Of a stretch of DNA of 64,000 nt, positions 17,282 through 27,371 are shown one piece after another (position 1 is the stretch's first letter; every line of letters starts with the position of its first letter). The stretch is from Sphingobacterium sp. UBA4616 (GTDB lineage Bacteria; Bacteroidota; Bacteroidia; Sphingobacteriales; Sphingobacteriaceae): positions 1-64,000 of the forward strand of contig DGIS01000025.1 in the NCBI GenBank assembly GCA_002386525.1, read 5' to 3'. The notes beneath the pieces are model-generated. The model did not search any database. It saw nothing but the letters and a program-made list of their open reading frames with translations, and was not told the DNA's origin. The translations under genes and the position numbers were made by a program.

Positions 17282-18415
17282 ATGAACCTTAGCTTAGAAT
17301 ATTTTTATTCCCAACTGTTTTACTTAGCAGGAATTTTAATTGCTTTTTTTGCCTGCTTTTTGATAATGGGAAAATCCCAAAAAAAATTGGCAGATTATCT
17401 TCTGTCGATATGGCTTCTTCTAATTGGAATCCATCTGATCAGTTTTTTATTTATATTCTCGAACGCCTTCATCAAATTTCCTTATCTTCTTGGATTAGAA
17501 ATACCCCTGCCTCTGTTACACGGTCCAATGCTTTATCTTTATATCAGCTGTATTACGGGTAATCTACCCAGAAGTAAAATATGGTTGTTACATCTGGTTC
17601 CCGCAGCAATTACTTACTTTATATTGCTACCCTTTTTTTTGATGCCGTCACAAGATAAGATCCATATTTACCAACTTAATGGAGGCTCGTACAAGTTATT
17701 ACGTACTGTCATAAGCTGTACGATAGTTATATCGGGTATTTTATATGTCATTTTAAGTACCTTGGCGATAAAAAAATATCAAAAACAGATATCAAATGTC
17801 TTTTTAAACACTAAAAAGATCAATCTGAACTGGGGTTACTATCTTATTATTGGAATGTTAGCGATTTGGATAGCCGTTATCATAAAAGTTGAAATTATTA
17901 TTTTTGCTCTCGTAGTATTATTTGTAGTATCGGCGGCTTATTTTGGAATCAGTAAGGTAGGTATTTTAAATCCAACTCTACTTGAAAAGGACCGCGAGGG
18001 ATATTTAAGTGCCGACGATGATGTTGAGTATCAAAAATACCAGAAAAATTTTGCCGGTGATGAAACGATCCAGCGCGTTTATAAAAATTTAGATTCTTGG
18101 ATGAATGATCAGAAGCTATATAAGAATCCCGAAATCAATCTGGTCAGTATAGCAAAACTATTGGATGTTCATCCAAATGTATTGTCGCAAACCATTAATT
18201 CTATCGAAAATAAAAACTTCTATGATTATATCAACTGGTACCGCATCGAAGAATTTAAAAGGATCATTTTACTGCCAGAAAATCAAAAATTTACAATCCT
18301 CACAGTGGCATTCGAATGCGGATTTAATTCCAAGACTTCTTTTAATAGAAATTTTAAGAAATATACGGGTTGTTCACCTAGAGAGTTTTTAAAAGATCAT
18401 AAGCTTATTTCTTAA
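17282..18415 (+). CDS. Membrane-anchored AraC-family regulator
   Basis: 377 residues from ATG 17282. The first 230 residues hold seven or so hydrophobic helices (for example LFYLAGILIAFFACFLIM and IIFALVVLFVVSAAYFGI), followed by a cytoplasmic AraC domain: LVSIAKLLDVHPNVLSQTIN and ILTVAFECGFNSKTSFNRNF with GCSPREFL. This 7TM-AraC layout is common in Bacteroidota and suggests sensing at the membrane with direct DNA binding. The DUF2306 membrane protein 118 bp downstream on the same strand is a likely target. Confidence 0.88.
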   Translation: MNLSLEYFYSQLFYLAGILIAFFACFLIMGKSQKKLADYLLSIWLLLIGIHLISFLFIFSNAFIKFPYLLGLEIPLPLLHGPMLYLYISCITGNLPRSKIWLLHLVPAAITYFILLPFFLMPSQDKIHIYQLNGGSYKLLRTVISCTIVISGILYVILSTLAIKKYQKQISNVFLNTKKINLNWGYYLIIGMLAIWIAVIIKVEIIIFALVVLFVVSAAYFGISKVGILNPTLLEKDREGYLSADDDVEYQKYQKNFAGDETIQRVYKNLDSWMNDQKLYKNPEINLVSIAKLLDVHPNVLSQTINSIENKNFYDYINWYRIEEFKRIILLPENQKFTILTVAFECGFNSKTSFNRNFKKYTGCSPREFLKDHKLIS

Positions 18416-18532
18416 TACTAAGTACAGCAATTTAAACAGACTTATTTATTTCAATGATCGAAAAATAGGTATCATCTTTCATTTTGGGACACTTTGATCA
18501 TCTGTGATTCTAATATTTACAGAAAATTCAGA

Positions 18533-19129
18533 ATGAAAAAACTAATGTTTATACTAATTTGTGTGCTCGCGCTTATAATCGGTGCGTATCCATTGACCTA
18601 TGTTTTTGTAGATCATAAAAATACTTTCTTACATCTCAAAACCCCAGAGCTTCTTTCTGATTCAGTTTGGAGATCTGCATTTTTTCTACATATTATTTTC
18701 GCAGGTCTTTCGTTATTGGTTGGATGTACCCAATTTGGCAGTAAGTTTCGAGATAAGCACTTAAAACTACACAGAGTTATCGGAAAAATTTATATTACAT
18801 CTGCATTAATAGGCGCTATTTCAGGAGTCTACTTGGGATTTTATGCAAATGAAGGTGCTGCAGCGGCATTAGGATTTATCTTTCTTGGATTGATCTGGTT
18901 TATGTTTACACTTACTGCATTTTTAGTGATCCGAAAAGGAAATATATTAGTCCATCAGAAGTTTATGATATACAGCTACGCCTGCACCTTTGCTGCGGTT
19001 ACGTTAAGGGTATGGTATCCACTTCTAGTAAAAATGACTGATGATAGTTCCTTTTCATACGTCACTGTTGCATGGCTCTGTTGGATTCCCAATATTTTAG
19101 TCGCCTTTTTTATTAATAAAAAAAAATGA
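18533..19129 (+). CDS. DUF2306-type integral membrane protein
   Basis: 198 residues from ATG 18533, whose MKKLMF start is followed directly by the first membrane helix; an upstream in-frame ATG (18494) adds 13 polar residues. Five or six hydrophobic helices with conserved His-containing segments (LHIIFAGLSLLVGCTQF, LKLHRVIGKIY, HQKFMIYSYACTF) match DUF2306. The paired His residues in helices suggest heme or metal binding, but no function is known. It follows the membrane AraC gene. Confidence 0.8.
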   Translation: MKKLMFILICVLALIIGAYPLTYVFVDHKNTFLHLKTPELLSDSVWRSAFFLHIIFAGLSLLVGCTQFGSKFRDKHLKLHRVIGKIYITSALIGAISGVYLGFYANEGAAAALGFIFLGLIWFMFTLTAFLVIRKGNILVHQKFMIYSYACTFAAVTLRVWYPLLVKMTDDSSFSYVTVAWLCWIPNILVAFFINKKK

Positions 19130-19414
19130 TGTGTTAGATCTTACCGCTACAGTACTTTAGATTTATAAAACAATTTAAATCTGTCATCTTCTGTTCTTTT
19201 ATTCTCTGCTGTATTGAATTTTACTTTTACCAAAAAAATTGCAGATGTAGCCCATTAGCCTTTCACGTGAACTCTTCTTTATGCTCCTTTGTCAATAGAT
19301 CAGGATAATAGTTAGATTGGAAATCAATTGCGTCAATCGTTCTGGAGGATAATGGAATACATATATAAGGTTGGATCGGCGAAACTTTGATTATATTAGT
19401 TTCTATAATACAGT

Positions 19415-19790
19415 TACACCGTTTTACCTGAGATATTAGATTGCAGGGAATTTGTAAATGCCGACAAGATAGCAGCGGGTATTTCTCCTTTCAACCCGCA
19501 AAGCGTACCTATACCCCAGCTGGACGAATTATGTTGGAGAGTATAGCGGAATTGATGAAAATAAAGATTTAGAAAAACTGTTTAACATTTATATTCCAAT
19601 ATTTGATCGCTGGTTAGTTTTTGATAACATGGATTTAATACCCGAAATAATTGCTCAGGTGATAAATTGGAGAAATCGTTTAGGAGTGCAAAAGGCTTAC
19701 GAAAATTGGCATAAGAAAGTGCTGCAAAGGGTGACAGTTTGGTGTATATTACAATTATTAATTTACTGCAACTCTCACACTAAGTCTTGA
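19415..19790 (+). pseudogene. Zeta-toxin-like kinase remnant
   Basis: Two blocks fit the zeta toxin family. Near 19415 the translation reads YTVLPEILDCREFVNADKIA, then GISPFNPQSV; after a shift near 19505 it continues in another frame as NYVGEYSGIDENKDLEKLF, YIPIFDRWLVFDN, LIPEIIAQ. The N-terminal Walker A loop (GxNGAGKTT) is absent, and the middle (about 60 residues with the RxxxRV segment) is deleted. It can therefore not phosphorylate UDP-N-acetylglucosamine. The small upstream antitoxin-like gene that often precedes chromosomal zeta genes is not seen. Confidence 0.7.
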
Positions 19791-19800
19791 CTACTTTAGT

Positions 19801-20889
19801 TTATTCAGAGCAAAAGACCCTTTGCCACCATTTCCGCCCCGCTTTTGGCAAGTTGCTGTTATGCGCAGTAATTTTTCCCTCTCCCATTATTTCTGTAACG
19901 TTATTAATTAAACCGTCCACCATTGGAAAAAAGCTGCTGTACTTTTTATGTTCAACTTTTATAATATGATATGATTGCTTAGCTATCTCGTCTGATGAGC
20001 TGTTTGTGCTAATAATTATCCTGCAAAGTTGTTCAACACAATCTCGTACAATATTTCTGTTATCTGTTCCATTTATTATGCTCTCAAGGATTTCAAGAGC
20101 TTTAGCATTTTCGCCGATCTCAACATATAGCTCTGCCAATTGTTTATTGTAGCCTTCGATTAGAAAATCTTTATCATTTTTTTTGAGTGTCAATTTGAAT
20201 GCTTCAATTTCTAAAACCTTGTCGTCTGCATATTTCGCGTATGTTCTATATAAACTTAATTCGTTATAAGTCCATGCTCTTTCTTGATCGATCCATTCAG
20301 GTAGTTTCTTCAAAAATAGTTCTCGTTCATTTGCCGAATAGAGAAAATACAGCTCATCTTGAATTGGAAATTTGTAACATTTGAAATAGGACCTTTTATG
20401 TTCTTTCCAATCGTCAATGTCTTCTTGCGAATAAATACAGCTTTCTTCCGTTTCTCCAATATACTTTAACAGTTCAGTTTTCTTTGGGTTGTCAGCTGTT
20501 TTTAAATATTGGTAGGTTTCTTTAATTCCTGCCGAAACCAAATATTCGCCATCAAATCCAATTCCGCTGTCAAAATCGATATTTTTAGCTTCAAAAAATA
20601 ACCAGACGGTTTCAGGTGAATTGAAAAGTGCCAATATGAAGGCGCAGAAATATAAATTATCAACTTTACCGTCTTTCCCATATTTTCGCCATTCCTTTTC
20701 CTCTGCAAAAAGATATTTCACGATTTCATAGTCCGTTTGTTTAAGATCATTGTAAATCGCAATATTGAGTCTTAATCGGTCAAAGTGTTTTGAATCTATG
20801 ACGTCTCTATCAAAGCGATAATTGTCCAAGAGCTTTGGGTTCTGTCGAACTAACTCGAGTTCAGTTTTATAATTTTCTACTACTGTCAA
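19801..20889 (-). CDS. Hypothetical TPR-like protein
   Basis: 362 residues, soluble, no signal peptide. Long helices rich in Glu, Lys and Leu, with a segment YNKQLAELYVEIGENAKALE near residue 255 that looks like a tetratricopeptide pair, suggest a helical-repeat scaffold. I do not recognise the family. It is convergent with the zeta-toxin remnant (11 bp apart) and stands alone. The start ATG 20889 is followed by a charged helix, with no better alternative. Confidence 0.65.
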   Translation of the reverse strand: MTVVENYKTELELVRQNPKLLDNYRFDRDVIDSKHFDRLRLNIAIYNDLKQTDYEIVKYLFAEEKEWRKYGKDGKVDNLYFCAFILALFNSPETVWLFFEAKNIDFDSGIGFDGEYLVSAGIKETYQYLKTADNPKKTELLKYIGETEESCIYSQEDIDDWKEHKRSYFKCYKFPIQDELYFLYSANERELFLKKLPEWIDQERAWTYNELSLYRTYAKYADDKVLEIEAFKLTLKKNDKDFLIEGYNKQLAELYVEIGENAKALEILESIINGTDNRNIVRDCVEQLCRIIISTNSSSDEIAKQSYHIIKVEHKKYSSFFPMVDGLINNVTEIMGEGKITAHNSNLPKAGRKWWQRVFCSE

Positions 20890-21298
20890 GGTGTGTTGGT
20901 ATTATTGTACATAGCTCTCAAATATACGCATTCAACAAATTATAAAATAGATGCTTCGCTAATCTTTCGGGCATTGAAACTTTCTGCTTAATATTCAATG
21001 GGCCAGAATTGCCGGACTTGAATGGTCATCAGTTTTCCAAACTGAACAATTAACGGTACCCAAATCTCCAATTAGGAGAAGATCATTCCCCCCGAGCGGC
21101 AGATATGATACATTCTCTGTACTAAAGGTCCGGGCGGCTTTCTCGAATTTTCAGCTCTCCATCAAATTACATATATTAGACTTGAAATAAAGGCTATTCA
21201 TATTTAACCAAGATTTCATGGGCAACATATTTGACGAAGAAAAGACGAAGAAGCGCTGTCTGCGCGGAGAATGAATATTTTTACAGAAACTGACAACT
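20890..21298. other. Intergenic stretch, nothing recognised
   Basis: About 410 bp with scattered stop codons in all frames and no clear repeat. It is somewhat richer in G+C than neighbouring spacers, which may mean decayed coding DNA. Confidence 0.35.
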
Positions 21299-21979
21299 CT
21301 AAACTCTTCTCGAATTCATGGCTTTACTCCATTGCTTTCTATGACACCTAGTACAGGATTGAGAATCGCTATCAAAACTAAACACAACTTGGCCACAATA
21401 CATACATGCAAATGGTCCTTCAGAGTTGGATACATTAACCATTTTATAGGAGGAAGGGAACAATGGTAGCCCATATCTGACGTCATCATCAGCATAGAAT
21501 AATACGCTTAATGTCCCATCAATCTCTAGAACCCCTTCCTTAACCTGACCCAAATGTTCAACATTTAAATTTCGGAGTTCTGAAAAGAACTCCATTCTCG
21601 AAAAATTGTCATCATTTTCATGTTTTATGTGAAATACTCCGTCCTTCACAATGGGTAAAACTTTACCCTCTAATAGATGAGTGATCACCTCAGACTTGTA
21701 CGTGAGCCAGGTTATCAACTTGTAGACTGAAATTACACAGATAAAAACAACAACCGAATAGGAAATGGGCAAATCTTCCTGAAACATCGGATCTCCCGCG
21801 GCCGAGCCAAGACTGATAATAATCGCAACTTCAAAAACAGTTAGCTGTCTAACACCTCTCCTACCTGAAAGTCTCAGTATGATCAAAATCAGAAGAAACA
21901 TTATTATCGTTCTCGCTGCAATTTCCACAAGGAATGAGCCTTCCACTCCGTCCGAGAATATTTTGTCTATATCAATCAT
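21299..21979 (-). CDS. DUF421 (YetF-like) membrane protein with C-terminal zinc ribbon
   Basis: 226 residues. Three membrane segments in the first 90 residues (IIMFLLILIILRLSGRRG, VFEVAIIISLGSAAGDPM, VVVFICVISVYKLITWL) are the DUF421 signature, followed by a cytoplasmic alpha/beta domain. The C-terminus adds CMYCGQV and CTRCHRKQW, four Cys spaced as a zinc ribbon, which is seen only in part of the family. YetF-like proteins in spores and stress responses are of unclear function. Monocistronic here. Confidence 0.88.
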   Translation of the reverse strand: MIDIDKIFSDGVEGSFLVEIAARTIIMFLLILIILRLSGRRGVRQLTVFEVAIIISLGSAAGDPMFQEDLPISYSVVVFICVISVYKLITWLTYKSEVITHLLEGKVLPIVKDGVFHIKHENDDNFSRMEFFSELRNLNVEHLGQVKEGVLEIDGTLSVLFYADDDVRYGLPLFPSSYKMVNVSNSEGPFACMYCGQVVFSFDSDSQSCTRCHRKQWSKAMNSRRV

Positions 21980-22226
21980 AGCCTCTCAAATAACTAAATC
22001 TTAACAAGATTATCACATTTATTCCTTAAATATTCCTCGGATTGCAATAGTTCATCACTCGAGAAAAACAACATAAACAAGGGTCTTGTATATGAGCGCA
22101 ATGCTTACAAGATGTAAAAAATATCGCCTTTAAACCTTCAGTTCCCATTTTTGAAGTAGATGAACACTTTAGATAGCTGAATACTCGTGCCGATAGACAA
22201 CCTGACTCTTATGATTTATTCCTTGG

Positions 22227-23090
22227 CTAACCATTGACGACTTCTCCGCCATTAGGGTGTAAAACTTGACCGCTCATAAAATGTGAATCTTCGCTCGCTA
22301 GAAATAGAAAGCTTGGTGCAATTTCATTTGGCATTGCTGCCCTTCTCATTGGCGAGTCGCTTCCAAATTCTGAGTTTTTTTTGGAGTCAAATGAGGATGC
22401 TATCAATGGAGTCCATACCGGACCTGGCGCAACAGCATTGACCCTAATTCCTTTATCAATAAGATTTGCTGACAAGCTTCGTGTAAAAGAAATTATCGCA
22501 CCTTTTGTTGCAGAATAATCTATCAACTTTGGACTGCCTCGATACGCAGTCACAGAGGATGTGTTAATTATGCTTGCCCCCTTTTTAAGATAAGGTATGG
22601 CATACTTTGTGACCCAGAAATAGGAAAAGAAATTATTCTGAAAAGTCTTTTGCAACTGTTCAGTAGTAATTTTTTCAATTGATTCTGTTTCCCAATGAAG
22701 CCCCGCGTTATTAACGATAATATCAACTTTCTTATGCATTTTTATCGTAAATTCAATTAATTTTTTACAGTGATTTTCTTTTCCCAAATCACCTTTAATT
22801 AGCGTACATTTTCTAGAGAAGGATTCAATCTCTTTCTTGGTTTCTTTTGCATCTTTTGTCTCATTAAGGTAGGCAATAACAATATCAGCTCCCTCCTTTG
22901 CAAATAACAAAGCTACAGCTTTGCCTATGCCGCTATCTCCCCCCGTAATTAACGCTACCTTATTTTTCAATTTTCCTTCTGCAGGATAGGCTAACGGAGA
23001 AGTGTCAGGAACTGGAGTCATATTTATTTCCAATCCGGGTCGCTTTTGCTTTTGTAACGGTCTAATCTTTTTACTTGCTGCTTTTTTCAT
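22227..23090 (-). CDS. SDR family oxidoreductase (general-stress type with N-terminal extension)
   Basis: 287 residues. A 38-residue Lys/Pro-rich N-terminus precedes VALITGGDSGIGKAVALLF; then NNAG, INTSSVTAYRG (Ser), YSATKGAI (Tyr, Lys) and APGPVWTPL, with MSGQVLHPNGGEVVNG at the end. The extended form with PxDTSPLAYPAEGKLKNK is that of the general-stress SDR group. It resembles the exported SDR at 48242 in its GDSGxG, APGPxWTPL and C-terminal GG parts, but has no signal peptide, so it is cytoplasmic. Substrate unknown. Confidence 0.92.
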   Translation of the reverse strand: MKKAASKKIRPLQKQKRPGLEINMTPVPDTSPLAYPAEGKLKNKVALITGGDSGIGKAVALLFAKEGADIVIAYLNETKDAKETKKEIESFSRKCTLIKGDLGKENHCKKLIEFTIKMHKKVDIIVNNAGLHWETESIEKITTEQLQKTFQNNFFSYFWVTKYAIPYLKKGASIINTSSVTAYRGSPKLIDYSATKGAIISFTRSLSANLIDKGIRVNAVAPGPVWTPLIASSFDSKKNSEFGSDSPMRRAAMPNEIAPSFLFLASEDSHFMSGQVLHPNGGEVVNG

Positions 23091-23642
23091 ACCATTTTTT
23101 TAAATAATTACAGACAATATCTGATTTACAAAATTTGTAAGGGTCAGTACAAATGTCAAGGCCTTACAGTGTCGGTAACCTTAGGTAACCTTCATTGATA
23201 AATTGAAAATAATCGGCGTTTTTGCGAAAGAGTTTTTACCGATTCATCCAACAAATGAACAACCCCAAGGTCTAAAAGGTTTGGCAGGTATTTACATTGA
23301 AAAAAAGAGCACTTTCAAAACGTGAATAGGAAAGTCATCCTGGTATGGTAACCTGTTATACTTGGGTGAACATAACGGCTTGAATACGCTGCTCGATAAA
23401 AATTGGGACAATATGTTCTCCGAAAAATTCGAACACTATTTAAATTATCGCTTTCAAAAAAAATCTTCTTTTTTTTACGGGATATGGAGATGGTTTTTAT
23501 GCTACTTAGATCGAAGAGCACAGCGAGGGTAAATTTGCCAGCTGCTGACTGATTTCGGTGTTCTAAAATGGCTGAATAATGCGAAGTAGCCAAAGATTGA
23601 GGATTTTATGAAAATATTTATTCCCAAACTCCTTTGTATTTT
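23091..23642. other. Intergenic stretch with decayed appearance
   Basis: About 550 bp. It contains a tandem pair GGTAACCTT at 23174 and 23184 and no intact gene. The region looks like worn-out coding DNA, but no family can be named. Confidence 0.35.
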
Positions 23643-23867
23643 TTAGGTACACTTATAATGTAGTTGTGTCAATCCGGAATCAAAGGCTTTTGATGTAATA
23701 AATTTTAGGGCTTGCTCAGGTCTTCCGTCTTTAAAAAGTCTTGTCCCATTCCCTAGCAGAACCGGAATAACTGAGATGATAAAATCGTCAATTAAGTCGC
23801 ACTTTAATAATGCATTGATTACTTCCGCGCCACTAAATAGGTTTTCCGAGAATCCATCGAAAAACAC
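23643..23867 (-). pseudogene. C-terminal fragment of a RibD-like dihydrofolate reductase family protein
   Basis: About 74 residues: LFSGAEVINALLKCDLIDDF, then ISVIPVLLGNGTRLF, which is the end of the DHFR/RibD_C fold (GGAxxxxxLL..L.DE....IPVLLGxGxxLF). The first 100 or so residues, including the NADPH-binding half, are missing, and the DNA upstream (23870-23990) does not supply them. Not functional. Confidence 0.65.
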
Positions 23868-23989
23868 CCATTATCTATTAAACATTTATTTCCTAAATTC
23901 AACAAAAAGTCCAAAATATTGATAGTTTTTGATTTATTAAACTAATATGGAAGTTACACAAAATTTCAGGCAACTTAAAACCGAGTACA

Positions 23990-24364
23990 TTAGTAATCTT
24001 CATTTTCATAAACAAATCTTCGTATGTAGTCTTCTACATCTGTAAGATCGAAGGGTTTAGCTAAAAAGCCGTCAGCTCCGCATTCTTCTGAAATTCTTCG
24101 TCCGTCAATATGGCCTGAAATCATGATCACAGGCAGTTTATCATGTTTAGATGACATTCGCAGATCACGCAATACAAGATCTCCATTGCGTGGGGACATA
24201 TGAATGTCCAAAAATAGTATATCAGCATCTATACACTCCAACACCTCTGACAATACTAGACTGTCCGCTACGGTTATAACAATCGTATCTTGATCCTCCA
24301 TCACTATAGAAAATGCGTTCAGTATTTCTTTATCATCATCACATATCACAATTTTCTTTTTCAT
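23990..24364 (-). CDS. Stand-alone response-regulator receiver domain
   Basis: 124 residues from ATG 24364 (nine-residue longer start possible at 24391). All receiver features are present: acidic pocket CDDDKEI (Asp9-11), phospho-acceptor Asp53 in LFLDIHM, the Ser/Thr position in MISGHID, and Lys in FLAKPFD. There is no output domain, so it would act as a phosphate shuttle or by binding a partner. No histidine kinase is adjacent; the nearest is at 54.6 kb. Confidence 0.88.
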   Translation of the reverse strand: MKKKIVICDDDKEILNAFSIVMEDQDTIVITVADSLVLSEVLECIDADILFLDIHMSPRNGDLVLRDLRMSSKHDKLPVIMISGHIDGRRISEECGADGFLAKPFDLTDVEDYIRRFVYENEDY

Positions 24365-24391
24365 TTTATGTTTTTTAATACTTTGGGTCAA

Positions 24392-24744
24392 ATGTTAATT
24401 GCTAAAAACATCATTTGTAAAAAGTGGATCTTACGGACTGTAATATCCATTTCTTTTTTCTTCCTCTCAGAGATACGCCAAAATTGCGCCTTGTCTATAC
24501 TTTTTAAAATTTTTATTTTGCCTGTAAAAATAAGATGGTATAAAATTTTGCCACTCAAGTACATTTGGCTTTTCTTCTTGCAAACAGATTTAGTATCATT
24601 GTATTTATCGCATGCGATATCGTATATTGGAATTTAGAAGAAAAAAGCGAGCAAAAGCCTGGTCTTATTAATCCAGCTTTTATACCCGCTCCAAATTGAT
24701 CTACCTCTGCGCAAAGAATAAACAGTAGACTATTATTTAATCGC
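24392..24744. other. Intergenic region with a hairpin at 24653-24681
   Basis: Arms AAAAGCCTGG and CCAGCTTTT pair with one bulged base and could end transcription of the small minus-strand gene at 24745. No gene is supported elsewhere in the stretch. Confidence 0.4.
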
Positions 24745-24867
24745 CTACTTTCTTTTTTTACGGAATACATTATCCGTTACATCTTTAGAGACCGTATCTT
24801 TTTCTTTTTGATAGGAAGATTGCGCTTTCTCTTTTGTGCTTTTTTCCTTTTTAGCATCTTTACTCAT
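24745..24867 (-). CDS. Very small lysine-rich protein (40 aa)
   Basis: ATG 24867 opens a 40-codon frame beginning MSKDAKKEKSTKEKAQSSYQ and ending FRKKRK. It is highly charged and likely disordered. Similar short Lys-rich proteins are frequent in Bacteroidota, but composition bias makes a chance frame possible. A candidate terminator lies downstream. Confidence 0.4.
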   Translation of the reverse strand: MSKDAKKEKSTKEKAQSSYQKEKDTVSKDVTDNVFRKKRK

Positions 24868-25163
24868 GATATTTTGATTTTTATAGTGTACAAGATCCTC
24901 GTACTTTTCAATTTTATATTTGATAGAGAGGAATAATATTGAGCTAAAACATATTTTATCAATGGAATACGCTAGCCGTTAGTTGTTGAATTAGAAATTT
25001 CTGGAAGATATATCTTGGAGAATTTAAAGATAAAACATGTGTATTTATCATAGTGGATCTACAGAATGGGGTTATATGAAATAGTAGATCCCTTTTAATA
25101 AATATACCAATAATATTTGACAATAGCGCATTAACTTTTCAAAATAAATTATTTTGCACTTTC

Positions 25164-27371
25164 CTATGTATAATGCTCCATTTTAAGTCTAGCCATTAAA
25201 TAGCTTATAGTGGATTCTGCACCTTGATTGATATTGACCGCATATTCCTCCAGACCATCAAAACAACCACCTGTCACTGGGTTATAAACGATTTGGCGAA
25301 TATGATTGCGCCCCAAAAACCATTCGAATACGATTCGGATAGTATTCTTATACTGCTCATCTTTTGTGAACTTATAAAATCTATCTAGCGCGATAATCGT
25401 GTAAGCAACATCAATGGGCTGCTCGCCGCCCTGGGATTCTGTTATTGGCTGCCCACGTTTTGCCCATCCCTTGTTAGAAATCACATGAACCTCATTGTCG
25501 ACAATGATCTTGCTCAACAAAAAATTAAAGGATTGACAGGCGATTTCTCTATATCGGCTATTCGCAGTTGTTTCATAGGCGATCAGCATCGCTTCCGGGA
25601 TAACACTGTTGCCGTAGGTCAGGTAAGACTCGTACCATTGCCAATCTGCAGTACTTTCATGATCAAACATGGCAGCCAAACGATCAGCCAAAATTTCTAT
25701 GATAGTCGTATAATTATGGCTCTTCATAAAACTCAGCCCCTTAATGGTAAAGGCCATCGACCTTGTCGAATAATAGACCGTTGCATGCTTAGAGGCCCGC
25801 TCCAAAAGTTCTATTGCAAGTTTTACTATTCTTTCAGGCAAAAGATTGGCCATGCCAACCACCTCGCCGAGGGCCCAGACTGCCCGCCCGTTGGCATCTT
25901 CGAGATTCTCTTGTTCGTTTTGTATGGTAAAATCACCGTACCGGTCTACATAATTCAAAAACGTGCCATCTGCTTGCATGCAATACCCAATAAAATTCAG
26001 ATATTTCTGAATCAGGGCAATATCTTCATAAAATTCATACAATTTATAGTGATGTAAGATGCATATAAGCGCTCTTGCATTGTCGTCTAGCGCATAACCA
26101 CTTGCTAGATCTGGAGATGAGATATCTGCAAATTGAACAAATCCAAGCTCTTCAGACATTCTGAACATATGATCCAGGTTGATTGGTGGAATGGAGTATA
26201 TCATCTCCCGCTCTTGATCTATAAGTAGCTCAAAAAGGCAAACATGAGCAATTGCAACGTTTTGCCAGGACGTCTCAACCATCTTTTGAAGATTCACATG
26301 ATGGATCTTACTTAGTTTAACTTCATCATCCAAGATCTGATTAACAGCGGCTGCAAGCTGATCAGAGGCTTCAAAATCGATTATAGTACCCATATCTTCT
26401 TTTAAAACCTCCTTTACATGGGGAATTGGTGTTGACACAATGGGACATCCAGAACTCAGCGCATAAGAAAATGTGCCGCTAACTGCTTGCAAAGGGTCTT
26501 TTGATGTAAAAAGATACACATCGGTAATCGACAGATAGGCCAGCAAGTCTTCCGTCGAAAGAAATTCGTTGACGAATCGGACATGATCAGAAATACCGTA
26601 TTGATTAACTATCGCTTCAAGTTGATTTCTATATTTCTCTCCTTCACTCCGGAGCAGATTGGGGTGCGTCATTCCTAAAATAAGGAACTTTACATTCGGG
26701 TTTTGTTCAATGATAGCAGGGAGTGCATATAGTGTGGTTTCTATACTCTTGCTAGGGCCAAGTAAACCAAATGTACTGAGGATTTTATTTCCAACCAGAC
26801 TGTAATGCTCAAGAATGGCGTGTTTGTCAATTGCTGGGGCTAAATGTGTACCATGTGCTATCACCGTTATTTTGTTGGGGGGGATTTTATAAGTATCCGC
26901 AAGAATATCAGCAGATCCCTGAGTCATAACGATGATCTGGGAACAATTATATGCAATCTGAGATACATGATCAAGTAGTGTTCGATCTGGTGCCGGCAAT
27001 ACCGTATGGAAAGTTACAACGATGGCAAGTTGTGCTGCATTAAGATCCGAAAGAAAAGAAATAAACTTAGTTTCTTGACCAACGAAAAGGCCAAACTCAT
27101 GTTCGATACAAAGCAATTTGATATCCCTATCAAGCAAAATATTTTTAAGAATATTGTCGAAGGAAAGTGGATCGGCTATATCCAGTTTACCCAACGGGCC
27201 ATCATGTTGAGAGGTATAATCTTCTACTATGGGTATAGGGATTAGCCGGAACGACTCTTCGAATTTACTTGCGATAGCCTTCATCAAATCTGTTGTATAG
27301 GTTGCAATACCGCAGGCGCGCGGAGGATAAGTGGATAGGAACGCTATACCTCTTTTTGTTGCTGAAATCAT
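25164..27371 (-). CDS. GT4 glycosyltransferase fused to a C-terminal alpha/alpha-toroid domain
   Basis: 735 residues in two parts. Residues 1-385 are a GT-B glycosyltransferase: STYPPRACGIATYTTDLM, a CIEHEFGLFVG segment, GLLGPSKSI and the donor-site loop, which here reads DPLQAVSGTFSYALSSG rather than the usual E-x7-E. Residues about 390-735 are all-helical with glycosidase-like repeats (FADISSPDLASGYALDDNAR, ADWQWYESYLTYGNSVIPEA). The combination suggests coupled synthesis and trimming or binding of an oligosaccharide. It is followed at 27841-30779 by related carbohydrate genes on the same strand, after a 470-bp gap. Confidence 0.85.
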   Translation of the reverse strand: MISATKRGIAFLSTYPPRACGIATYTTDLMKAIASKFEESFRLIPIPIVEDYTSQHDGPLGKLDIADPLSFDNILKNILLDRDIKLLCIEHEFGLFVGQETKFISFLSDLNAAQLAIVVTFHTVLPAPDRTLLDHVSQIAYNCSQIIVMTQGSADILADTYKIPPNKITVIAHGTHLAPAIDKHAILEHYSLVGNKILSTFGLLGPSKSIETTLYALPAIIEQNPNVKFLILGMTHPNLLRSEGEKYRNQLEAIVNQYGISDHVRFVNEFLSTEDLLAYLSITDVYLFTSKDPLQAVSGTFSYALSSGCPIVSTPIPHVKEVLKEDMGTIIDFEASDQLAAAVNQILDDEVKLSKIHHVNLQKMVETSWQNVAIAHVCLFELLIDQEREMIYSIPPINLDHMFRMSEELGFVQFADISSPDLASGYALDDNARALICILHHYKLYEFYEDIALIQKYLNFIGYCMQADGTFLNYVDRYGDFTIQNEQENLEDANGRAVWALGEVVGMANLLPERIVKLAIELLERASKHATVYYSTRSMAFTIKGLSFMKSHNYTTIIEILADRLAAMFDHESTADWQWYESYLTYGNSVIPEAMLIAYETTANSRYREIACQSFNFLLSKIIVDNEVHVISNKGWAKRGQPITESQGGEQPIDVAYTIIALDRFYKFTKDEQYKNTIRIVFEWFLGRNHIRQIVYNPVTGGCFDGLEEYAVNINQGAESTISYLMARLKMEHYT

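Noticed and set aside
23174..23190. Tandem GGTAACC palindromes
   Set aside because: Two short copies in a region without genes; too little to claim an operator or attachment site.
23315..23593. 92-codon minus-strand frame
   Set aside because: Composition is unlike the neighbours (Ser/Tyr/Arg-rich with a lysine run), with no family features; it seems a chance frame in decayed DNA.
24290..24637. 115-codon plus-strand frame
   Set aside because: It is Phe/Ile/Tyr-rich, overlaps the receiver gene in antisense and lies in AT-rich non-coding DNA.
25485..26057. 190-codon frame antisense to the GT4-toroid fusion
   Set aside because: A shadow of the real gene on the other strand; no motif.
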